Positions 17,269 to 26,371 of a stretch of 64,000 nucleotides of DNA are shown here, in pieces; positions within the stretch are counted from its first letter, which is position 1, and every line of letters starts with the position of its first letter. The notes under the pieces are model-generated. The model did not search any database. It had not been told where the DNA came from and saw only the letters and a program-made list of their open reading frames with translations. Origin of the DNA: Myxococcaceae bacterium JPH2 (GTDB taxonomy: Bacteria > Myxococcota > Myxococcia > Myxococcales > Myxococcaceae); NCBI GenBank assembly GCA_016458225.1, contig JAEMGR010000009.1, forward strand, positions 464,900-528,899. The letters are read 5' to 3'. A program made the position numbers and the translations under genes.

Positions 17269-17299
17269 AAAAAAGGCCCGTCCTGGGGGGACGGGCCTT
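17269..17299 (-). terminator. his operon attenuator: intrinsic terminator between leader peptide and hisG
   Basis: On the minus strand an 11-bp perfect stem (AAGGCCCGTCC 17299-17289 with GGACGGGCCTT 17283-17273, 5-nt loop) is followed by a T-rich run ending near 17262. It lies 38 nt after the leader stop and 33 nt before hisG. The sequence GACGGG inside the leader ORF (17379-17374) can pair with CCCGTC of the stem's upstream arm. That gives a candidate antiterminator that would form when ribosomes stall at His codons. The stem and T-run are seen directly; the switching is inferred. Confidence 0.82.
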
Positions 17300-17337
17300 C
17301 GGTCATCGCGGCAGGTGCCGGAACGAGGGTGTGCGAG

Positions 17338-17415
17338 CTAGCAGTTCACCCCGGCATGCGCGTGGCCAACGGTCCCGTCGAGGGCCGGCCGATGATGCGC
17401 ATGGGGATGATGCAT
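17338..17415 (-). CDS. hisL: His leader peptide
   Basis: A 25-codon ORF begins MHHPHAHH and contains seven histidines (residues 2, 3, 5, 7, 8, 18, 20), that is 28% of the peptide. It ends at TAG 17338, just before the attenuator hairpin. Such a His-codon run upstream of hisG is the hallmark of transcription attenuation: scarce His-tRNA stalls the ribosome and prevents the terminator from forming. No convincing ribosome-binding site is visible before ATG 17415, which is the main weakness. The whole segment lies inside a spurious long minus-strand frame antisense to thiO, so automated annotation would probably miss it. Confidence 0.78.
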   Translation of the reverse strand: MHHPHAHHRPALDGTVGHAHAGVNC

Positions 17416-17532
17416 GGAAGCGAAACGCACGGACTCATGGGTAGCGCCAAAGCCTCGCGTCGTCAACCGGACCCCGGTGCGCCTTCGCCATCTCGCTTGC
17501 AAAGCCCTGTCGAGGCGAGCACAAGCGCACAC

Positions 17533-18651
17533 ATGCAAGACACGGAAGTCATCGTGGTGGGTGGCGGCGTCATGGGCTGCGGCATCGCGCTGCGGCTGCG
17601 ACAAGGTGGCGCTCGCGTCACCGTGCTCGAGCGCTCCATCCCCGGCGCCGAGGCATCGAGCGCCGCGGCCGGAATCCTCGCGCCGCAGTGGGAGTCCGAG
17701 GGCCCCGGAGCCTTCATGGATCTGTGCCTGAGAAGTCGCGCGCTCTATGGGAGCTTCGCCGCGGAGCTGCGCGAGCTGACCGGCGTGGACGTGGGCTATC
17801 GCCCGTGCGGCCTGCTCAAGGCGGTGTTCGACGAGGCCGGCGTGCATCACCTGGAGGCCACCGTCGGTTGGCAGCGCGGACTGGGCTTGCGCGCCGAGCG
17901 ACTCGATGGCGCGCAGGCTCGTGCCCTGGAGCCCCAGCTGTCGCCTCGGGTCGTGGCCGCGGCGCACTTCCCGGATGATCACCACGTGGACAACCGGCTG
18001 CTCGTGCGCGCCCTCACCATGGCCGCGGCGCGAGTGGGCACCACGTTCCAGAGCGGCCACGTGCGCGGCGTGGTGCACGAGAACGGGCGCGCGGTGGGCG
18101 TCGACCTGGATGGCCAGGTGCTGCGCGCGGACGCGGTGGTGCTCGCGGCTGGCTCGTGGTCCGCCCTGGTTCCCGGCGCGGGCGTGGCCGCGCAGGCGGT
18201 GCGGCCGGCTCGCGGACAGATGGTGCAGTTCCAGACACGGCTTCCGTTGCTGGAGCGCATCGTCACGTCGGAGAAGGGCTACCTGGTGCCCCGCGTGGAC
18301 GGGCGTGTCATCGCTGGGAGCACCATGGAGCTGGTCGGCTTCGACAAGCAGGTGACGGCCGCCGGTGTGGCCCGCATCCTCGACATGGCCCTGGAGCTGT
18401 GCCCCGAGCTGGCCCAGGCCCCCATCACCGAGACCTGGGCGGGCTTCCGCCCCTGGACCGAGGACCACCTGCCCTACCTGGGAGGGGGGCCCACCCCCGG
18501 CCTCTTCCTGGCCACCGGACACTTCCGCAACGGCATCCTCCTGGCCCCCATCACCGCGAAACTCGTCGCCGAGGCGGTGCTGGGACAGCCTCCTTCCGTG
18601 GACCTGGCGCCGTTCCGGTATGATCGGCCGCCCGCCCGCCTGCCCGCGTGA
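17533..18651 (+). CDS. thiO: Glycine oxidase ThiO (FAD-dependent)
   Basis: ThiO oxidises glycine to the imine used for the thiazole half of thiamine. The N-terminal FAD dinucleotide-binding motif is VVGGGVMGCGIALRL, followed by ASSAAAGILAPQWE, a typical ThiO/DAO-family segment. The C-terminal GFRPWTEDHLPYLG and TGHFRNGILLAP match the family, and 372 residues is normal. ATG 17533 begins the recognisable domain; an in-frame extension to 17239 would cross the his attenuator and leader and is rejected. A related D-amino-acid oxidase function cannot be excluded, but thiC 3 kb away supports thiamine. It is divergent from the his operon. Confidence 0.85.
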   Translation: MQDTEVIVVGGGVMGCGIALRLRQGGARVTVLERSIPGAEASSAAAGILAPQWESEGPGAFMDLCLRSRALYGSFAAELRELTGVDVGYRPCGLLKAVFDEAGVHHLEATVGWQRGLGLRAERLDGAQARALEPQLSPRVVAAAHFPDDHHVDNRLLVRALTMAAARVGTTFQSGHVRGVVHENGRAVGVDLDGQVLRADAVVLAAGSWSALVPGAGVAAQAVRPARGQMVQFQTRLPLLERIVTSEKGYLVPRVDGRVIAGSTMELVGFDKQVTAAGVARILDMALELCPELAQAPITETWAGFRPWTEDHLPYLGGGPTPGLFLATGHFRNGILLAPITAKLVAEAVLGQPPSVDLAPFRYDRPPARLPA

Positions 18652-18711
18652 AGGTGGTAATTTCTCTTACTCGTTCGCCTTTGAAAGCGGGAAACCTCTA
18701 GAATCCCCCCC

Positions 18712-19956
18712 GTGGAAGCCATCCCTCCTGCCCCGCCTCGAATCCTGATCGTCGACGATGACGACTCCGTCCGGGACGTCATCTCCGTCCTCCTCCGGGA
18801 GGAGGGCTACAACTGTGTCGTGGCCAGCGGCGCCGAGATGGCGCTGGATGTCGCGGGCGAAGAGGACACGCCGCTCGTCATCAGCGACATGAAGATGCCG
18901 GGCCGGGATGGGCTCTGGCTGCTGGAGAACCTGCGCGAGCGGCTGCCGGACACGTCCGTCATCATGCTCACCGGCTACGGCGACACCGAGTCCGCGGTGG
19001 ACTGTCTGCGCCGTGGCGCGGTGGACTACCTGCTCAAGCCACCCAAGCTGACCGACCTCATCCGCGCCATCGAGCGCGCGTTGGCCAAGCGGCGCATCGA
19101 GATGGCGCGCAAGCGCTACCAGAAGAAGCTCGAGCGCAAGGTGCGCGACCGCACCGCCGAGCTGCGCACCGCACTGCGCGACATCGCGAACACGTACCAG
19201 AACACCCTCTTGGCCCTGGTGGCGGCGCTGGACGCGCGCGAGCACGAGACGAGCGACCACTCGCTGCGCGTGGTGAGCTACACGAGCGCCATCGCGCATC
19301 GCATGGGCATCCACGGCAAGGAGCTGGATGAGATTGGCCGTGGCGCCCTCCTGCACGACATCGGGAAGATTGGCGTGCCCGACGCGGTGCTGCTCAAGCC
19401 CGGCAAGCTGACTCCCGACGAGTGGTTGGAGATGCGGAAGCATCCGGAGATCGGCTTCCAGATGATCCAGAACATCCCCTTCCTCTCCACGCCGGCGCAG
19501 ATCGTCCTGTCCCATCAGGAGCGCTACGACGGAGCGGGCTACCCTCGCAATCTCCAGCGCCAGGAGATCCACGTGGGCGCGCGCATCTTCGCGGTGGCGG
19601 ACACCCTGGACGCGATGACGAGCGATCGCCCGTACCGCAAGGGGACGTCGTTCGCGAACGCCATCCAGGAGATCAAGCGCTGCGCCAACACCCAGTTTGA
19701 TCCGGACGTGGTGCGCGCCTTCCTGGACATCGGCGAGGAGGGCCTCATCCGCATCAAGGAGGAGATGGCCCAGCGCAAGCTCCAGCCCCTCCAGGTGGAG
19801 GCGGAGGCCCTGGAGGCCGAGGCGGAGCTGGCGCGGCTGACGGATACAGAGGACGACGCGGAGACGACCGCTCCGGGCAACCGCCCGCCCGCGGGCACTT
19901 CCGCGGAGGAGCAGCTCAAGGTGGCCGTGCGTTCGGCCACGGGAACCAAGGGCTGA
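18712..19956 (+). CDS. Response regulator with HD-GYP phosphodiesterase domain
   Basis: An N-terminal receiver (residues ~10-125, phospho-acceptor D59 in VISDMKMPG, conserved Lys in LLKPP) is followed by a charged helical linker (~130-165). An HD-GYP domain then carries the HD pair in LLHDIGKIGVPDAVLLKPG and the GYP signature in HQERYDGAGYP. HD-GYP domains hydrolyse cyclic di-GMP or related dinucleotides, so this is a candidate output regulator of second-messenger levels. A ~60-residue Glu/Ala-rich tail follows. Translation starts at GTG 18712. No cognate kinase is adjacent. Confidence 0.88.
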   Translation: MEAIPPAPPRILIVDDDDSVRDVISVLLREEGYNCVVASGAEMALDVAGEEDTPLVISDMKMPGRDGLWLLENLRERLPDTSVIMLTGYGDTESAVDCLRRGAVDYLLKPPKLTDLIRAIERALAKRRIEMARKRYQKKLERKVRDRTAELRTALRDIANTYQNTLLALVAALDAREHETSDHSLRVVSYTSAIAHRMGIHGKELDEIGRGALLHDIGKIGVPDAVLLKPGKLTPDEWLEMRKHPEIGFQMIQNIPFLSTPAQIVLSHQERYDGAGYPRNLQRQEIHVGARIFAVADTLDAMTSDRPYRKGTSFANAIQEIKRCANTQFDPDVVRAFLDIGEEGLIRIKEEMAQRKLQPLQVEAEALEAEAELARLTDTEDDAETTAPGNRPPAGTSAEEQLKVAVRSATGTKG

Positions 19957-19990
19957 GCACCCCAGCGGCTGGCACGGCGGACGAGCGCCC

Positions 19991-20992
19991 GTGATGACCG
20001 AACTCCAGACGACTCCGCTCGCACCCCCTCTGCGCGACGCGCAGGGGCGCGTCATGACGTACCTGCGGCTGAGCGTCACGGACCGCTGCAACTTCCGCTG
20101 CGCCTACTGCTCACCGGCCTCATGGGGCGGGCGCAAGGATTTGCTCACCGCGGAGGAGTTCGCGCGCATCGCCTCCGTCTTCGCGCGCATGGGCATCCGC
20201 CGCGTGCGCCTCACCGGCGGCGAGCCGCTCATCCGGCCCGACATCCTCGACATCGCCCAGCGGATCGCGGCGCTGCCCGGCGTGGCGCACCTGGCGATCA
20301 CCACCAACGCCAGCCGCTTGGAGACGCTCGCCCTGCCCTTGCGTGAGGCGGGCGTCAGCCAGCTCAACCTGAGCCTGGACACGCTCGAGGCCGCGACGTT
20401 CCGCAGCATCTCCCGGCAGGGAGACCTGGACGCGGTGCTGCGGGGAATCGACGCGGCGGCGCACGCGGGGTTCGCCTCGCTCAAGCTCAACGTCGTCGTG
20501 ATGCGCGGCGTGAACGACACCGAGGTCCCCGCGCTGGTGGCCTACGCGCACGCGCGCGGCATCACCCCGCGCTTCATCGAGCTCATGCCCTTTGGCCAGG
20601 GCACGCCCGTGCCCACCGCGGAGCTGCTGGAGCGACTCCAGGACGCGGGGCTGTCGCTCACGCCCGAGCCCGCGGAGCCCGGCACGTCCGACACGGCCGG
20701 CCCCGCCCATTACTGGCGCACCGACTCGGGGCGCGTGGGCTTCATCTCCCCGCTGACGCGCAACTTCTGCGGCGGGTGCAACCGCGTGCGCGTGGCGTCG
20801 AACGGGGACCTGAGGAGCTGCCTGGGGGGACGTGCCCAGGCGCCGCTGCATCAGCTCATCCGCGGCGGTGCCAGCGACGAGGAGCTGGCGCTGGCGGTGC
20901 GGCGCGCGCTCGGCGACAAGCCCGAGGGCCATCGCTTCACCGACGCCGGCAACGGCGCCACGCTGCTGCCCATGATGGGCATTGGCGGCTGA
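19991..20992 (+). CDS. moaA: GTP 3',8-cyclase (molybdenum cofactor synthesis)
   Basis: MoaA is a radical-SAM enzyme that starts Moco synthesis by rearranging GTP. The SAM cluster motif CNFRCAYC and the SAM-binding RLTGGEPL lie in the N-terminal half. The C-terminal substrate cluster is formed by CGGCNRVRVASNGDLRSC. The protein ends MGIGG, preserving the essential C-terminal Gly-Gly tail. It has 333 residues from GTG 19991, or 332 from the adjoining ATG 19994. No other moa/moe gene is in the window. Confidence 0.95.
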   Translation: MMTELQTTPLAPPLRDAQGRVMTYLRLSVTDRCNFRCAYCSPASWGGRKDLLTAEEFARIASVFARMGIRRVRLTGGEPLIRPDILDIAQRIAALPGVAHLAITTNASRLETLALPLREAGVSQLNLSLDTLEAATFRSISRQGDLDAVLRGIDAAAHAGFASLKLNVVVMRGVNDTEVPALVAYAHARGITPRFIELMPFGQGTPVPTAELLERLQDAGLSLTPEPAEPGTSDTAGPAHYWRTDSGRVGFISPLTRNFCGGCNRVRVASNGDLRSCLGGRAQAPLHQLIRGGASDEELALAVRRALGDKPEGHRFTDAGNGATLLPMMGIGG

Positions 20993-21007
20993 ACTCCAGA
21001 CGCGACT

Positions 21008-21048
21008 CGGGCGGGCCACCGCCTCAGGGAGTGCGATGGGCCCGCCCG
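21008..21048. terminator. Hairpin between convergent moaA and DUF4870 gene
   Basis: CGGGCGGGCC (21008-21017) pairs with GGCCCGCCCG (21039-21048), a 10-bp GC-only stem with a 21-nt loop between convergent stop codons. It lacks a T-run on either strand, so a bidirectional terminator is plausible but not certain. Confidence 0.45.
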
Positions 21049-21061
21049 GATTGCCGCGTGA

Positions 21062-21454
21062 CTACTTCACCAGTCGCAGCGCGAAGGGGTACTTGTAGAG
21101 CTGCCCCTCGTTCGCCTTCAGGCCACCGATGATGCCGAAGACGACCGCGCCGATGAACACCACGGCCAGCAGCACCAGGCCCACGCCCAGGCACGCCGTG
21201 GCGCCGCCCACCAGACCGGCGATGACGCAGGTGATCTGGAAGTTCAGCGACTCGACCGCGTGCGCCCGGATGTAGGACGACTCCTTGCCCTTGGTCATCA
21301 TCAGGAACAGCGGGACCAGGAAGCCAAAGCCCATGAAGAGGTTGGCGACCACCGTGCCGATGTGCGCCAGCATCGCCATCGTCTTCTCATCCTGCGTGGG
21401 CACCGGGGTCCCCGTGATGAACGAGCCCATCATCTCCTGCTGCTGAGACTCCAT
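21062..21454 (-). CDS. DUF4870-type small membrane protein
   Basis: The 130-residue product has a soluble N-terminus containing PTQDEKTMAMLAHIGTVV, typical of DUF4870 (a Tic20-like fold). Three or four hydrophobic helices follow. The SYIRAHAVESLNFQI motif between the first and second helices is the family's most conserved part. The start MESQQQEM (ATG 21454) has AGGAGGAAGG just upstream; a longer frame adds only low-complexity residues. The function of DUF4870 proteins is not established. Confidence 0.85.
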   Translation of the reverse strand: MESQQQEMMGSFITGTPVPTQDEKTMAMLAHIGTVVANLFMGFGFLVPLFLMMTKGKESSYIRAHAVESLNFQITCVIAGLVGGATACLGVGLVLLAVVFIGAVVFGIIGGLKANEGQLYKYPFALRLVK

Positions 21455-21581
21455 CGTCCTTCCTCCTGCTTTCCGCGGGCGCGAACCACGCCCTTGACGG
21501 GCCACACCATGGCACGCGCCCGCGTCCACTGTCACCAGGAGGACAGAGGATGTGACAGGTCGTCACGACCTGCTTGGAGCC

Positions 21582-23601
<2,020 letters not shown>

Positions 23602-23803
23602 GCGCGTCGGTCTAGCGCACGCCATCGCCGCCTTCAACCCACCGTTCGGGCAAGGTCGCGTTCGGTGGACACCACTCGGGCTGGGCCCGGGCGTGCGAGC
23701 GGTGCGCCCGGCCTGCTGGCTTGCGCGCGCCGGACGGGGGACTGACCGTCCTAGGCAGCACCTCCGGGGATGGCTCCGGCGGCGCGCCCGAGCGGAGGGC
23801 CCC

Positions 23804-24232
23804 ATGCAGATCGTTGGCGAGCTGATGACACGGCCCGTGGTCACCCTCAAGGAGACCCAGAACCTGGCCAAGGCGGACGAGCTGCTGCGCCTGCACCGCA
23901 TCCGGCACCTGCCGGTGGTGCGCCAGGGGCGGCTGGTGGGGCTCGTCACGCACCGCGACCTGCTGCGCGCGGCGGCGCATCACGGGCCGCCCACCGAGCG
24001 CCCCATCTGGGCCGCGGACATCATGACCCGCGACGTGGCCACGGTGCGGCCGGACACGCCGCTGCGCGACGCGGTGCGGCTGATCCTCTCGCAGAAGTAC
24101 GGCTGCCTCCCCGTGGTGGACGAGGACGACGCGCTGCTGGGCATCCTCACCGAGGCGGACCTCGTGAAGTACGCGCAGCACCTCATCGACATCCAGGATC
24201 GCCGGGAGATGGCGGCCTCCTACGACGCGTGA
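23804..24232 (+). CDS. Two-CBS-domain protein
   Basis: The 142-residue protein is made almost entirely of two CBS motifs: VGELMTRPVVTLKETQNLAKAD through LVTHRDLLRA, and AADIMTRDVATVRPDTPLRDAV through ILTEADLVKYA. Paired CBS domains form a Bateman module that senses adenine nucleotides or similar ligands. Free-standing ones often act as stress or energy-state adaptors. ATG 23804 follows GGAGGGCCCC. It precedes the triple Usp gene by 46 bp and is probably co-transcribed with it. Confidence 0.9.
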   Translation: MQIVGELMTRPVVTLKETQNLAKADELLRLHRIRHLPVVRQGRLVGLVTHRDLLRAAAHHGPPTERPIWAADIMTRDVATVRPDTPLRDAVRLILSQKYGCLPVVDEDDALLGILTEADLVKYAQHLIDIQDRREMAASYDA

Positions 24233-24278
24233 GCCCTCCACGGCGCGCGAACGGGCGGCAGACACGAACGGGGGAACC

Positions 24279-25625
24279 ATGTCCATCGTCTTCGGAACCG
24301 ACTTCTCCTCGCAGGCGATGGAGGCGGCGGAGACCGCGACGGCGCTCGCGCACCGGATGGGGGAGTCACTCCATCTGGTGCACGTGACGGAGTACGGCAG
24401 CGGCGGGCGCTCGAAGGCCTCGGACGAGGCGCTGCAGCAGGGCGCCCGGGCTCGCCTGGAGGAACAAGCGGAGGCGCTGCGGGCGCGTGGCGTCGCCGTC
24501 GAGGCGCACCTGCTGGAAGGTGTCCCCGACGAGGTGCTGGTGGACCTGGCCACGAGCCAACACGCCGCCCTCATCGTCCTGTCGCGACACGGCCAGCGGG
24601 CGCCGCGCTGGCGCATGGGCAGCGTGGCCGAGCGCGTGGTGGAGAGCGCGCACTGCCCCGTGCTGGTGCTCCAGAACGCGCGGTCGATGGAGGCGTGGGC
24701 CAGCGGCGTGGGCTCGCTGCGCGTGCTGCTGGGGCTGTCGTTCTCTCCGCCTTCGGACGCGGCGGTGGCGTGGGTGAAGCGGATGCGCTCGCTGGGCCCC
24801 TGTGAGGTCATCGCGGCGCACCACTACTGGGGCGTGGACGCGCACGCGCGCTACGGCCTGCCGCTCACGCCGGGCGCTGAAGCGACCCCCGAAGCGGAGC
24901 AGGCCCTGCGCCGCGACCTGCTCGCGCGGCTGGGTGACATGCCCGGCTCGGGCGCCGTCTGGGTGCAGCTCCAGTCCGGACTGGGCCGCCCCTCCGAGGC
25001 GCTGGTGTCCCTGGCGGGGCGCGAGTCCGTGGACCTCATCGTCGTGGGCACGCATCAGCGCACCGGGGCGCGGCGGTGGTGGTACGGCTCGGTGTCTCAG
25101 CACGTGCTGCAGAACTCGAGCACCAACGTGCTGTGCGTCCCGGTCAGCGCGCTCCAGCCGCTGCCCCTGCCCTCGGTGCGACGCGTGCTCGTGCCCACGG
25201 ACCTGTCCGACTGGGGCTCGGCCGCCGCGCGGTATGCCTACGCGCTCGTCCCCGAGGGCGGCGCCGTGTGCCTGCTGCACGTGGCCGAGCCCGGCTCCGG
25301 CGAGACGTACGATCCGCGCCGCTTCGTCGAGCCCATGACACCCGAGGCCCGCGCCCAGCGAGAGCGCGTGGAGGTGGCCCTGCGCGCCCTCATCCCCGAG
25401 GAGGCCGCGGCCCGACGCGTCACCACCGAGGTGGAGATCGTCGCCAGCCGGCGCGTCGCGGAGGCCGTTGGTCAGGCGGCGGAGCGGCTCGACTGCGACT
25501 TCATCTGCATGGCCAGTCATGGACGCACGGGCCTGTCACGGGCGCTGGCGGGCTCGGTGGCGCAGGAGGTGATCATGCACGGCGTCCGCCCTGTCTTCGT
25601 CGTCCGGCCTCCCCGCGATGAGTGA
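24279..25625 (+). CDS. Triple universal stress protein (three tandem Usp domains)
   Basis: The 448 residues contain three UspA-like domains (~1-132, ~145-288, ~297-445). Each ends in a version of the ATP-binding signature: SRHGQRAPRWRMGSVAERV, GTHQRTGARRWWYGSVSQHV and ASHGRTGLSRALAGSVAQEV. Most Usp proteins have one or two domains. All three nucleotide-binding loops seem intact although the sequences have diverged, the middle one most. Neighbouring CBS and OsmC-like genes suggest a stress-response group. No membrane segment is present. Confidence 0.9.
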   Translation: MSIVFGTDFSSQAMEAAETATALAHRMGESLHLVHVTEYGSGGRSKASDEALQQGARARLEEQAEALRARGVAVEAHLLEGVPDEVLVDLATSQHAALIVLSRHGQRAPRWRMGSVAERVVESAHCPVLVLQNARSMEAWASGVGSLRVLLGLSFSPPSDAAVAWVKRMRSLGPCEVIAAHHYWGVDAHARYGLPLTPGAEATPEAEQALRRDLLARLGDMPGSGAVWVQLQSGLGRPSEALVSLAGRESVDLIVVGTHQRTGARRWWYGSVSQHVLQNSSTNVLCVPVSALQPLPLPSVRRVLVPTDLSDWGSAAARYAYALVPEGGAVCLLHVAEPGSGETYDPRRFVEPMTPEARAQRERVEVALRALIPEEAAARRVTTEVEIVASRRVAEAVGQAAERLDCDFICMASHGRTGLSRALAGSVAQEVIMHGVRPVFVVRPPRDE

Positions 25626-25734
25626 GCGCGCGCGGGCGTCCCTCCCGAGAGGACGACGCGAGGTCCGCTGTCCGCCATCCGCGCGGCACGGCCATTGAAG
25701 AGGCTCCCTCTCAGCGCCACCTGGGAGGTGTCTC

Positions 25735-26271
25735 ATGACATCGATTTCCATCACCGAGTACGAAACGCGCCTCTTCTGGCAGGGAGCCCACAGCGCGGTG
25801 CTCACCAGTGATCACGCGACGCCCGTGCCCATCGGCCGACCGCTCGCCTTCTCCGAGGACGCGGCCGAGGGACACTGGGAGCCCGAGGCGCTGCTGGTGG
25901 GCGCCGTGGAAGGACGCACGCTCCTGGCCTTCCTGGAGCACGCGCGGGCCGCGGACATCTCCGTCCTCTTCTACCAAAGCTCCGCGCTCGGCCGGGTGAT
26001 TGGCGGGACGGGGCGAATGCCCCAGTTCACCGACCTCATCGTGCGCCCGCACGTCGCCGTCCCCACCGACGCCGAGGCCGCGACCGTCCGCGACATCTTC
26101 ACCCAGCTGCCTGGCTGCTGCTTCCCAGGCTCGGTGCTCCACGTCGCGCCGCGCATCGAGGCCGTGGTGGAGACCTGGAGTCACGCGCGCCCAGCGCAGC
26201 CGCGCCCCGCGCAAAGATGCCGCGTGGATGAAACGCTCCGCGTCGCGATGGCGCCCACGCCGGAACGTTGA
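25735..26271 (+). CDS. OsmC-like protein lacking the first catalytic cysteine
   Basis: The 178-residue protein resembles the OsmC/Ohr fold. FSEDAAEGHWEPEALLVGAVEGRTLLAFLEHA corresponds to the family's central SPEELLVAALASCHMLTFL-type region. It is followed by the beta-strand and LPGCCFPGSVL region where the second cysteine normally lies. The peroxidatic Cys of the central helix is replaced in the VEGRTLLAFL stretch, so a normal hydroperoxide-reductase cycle looks unlikely. A Pro/Arg-rich tail of ~30 residues follows. It sits 109 bp after the triple Usp gene. Confidence 0.7.
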   Translation: MTSISITEYETRLFWQGAHSAVLTSDHATPVPIGRPLAFSEDAAEGHWEPEALLVGAVEGRTLLAFLEHARAADISVLFYQSSALGRVIGGTGRMPQFTDLIVRPHVAVPTDAEAATVRDIFTQLPGCCFPGSVLHVAPRIEAVVETWSHARPAQPRPAQRCRVDETLRVAMAPTPER

Positions 26272-26371
26272 ATTCACAACATAAGCAAAATTCCGTCTCA
26301 TTCTGGATTCATTGAGAAGGTCGGACCTCCTCTTGATGATGCGCCCGCATCCACCCGAGGAGAGACATCTC

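Noticed and set aside
17239..17532. N-terminal extension of thiO
   Set aside because: It crosses the his attenuator and leader ORF and adds sequence unlike any ThiO.
17416..18522. Long minus-strand frame that ends in the His leader
   Set aside because: It is antisense to thiO and of shadow composition; only the last 25 codons from ATG 17415 are plausible.
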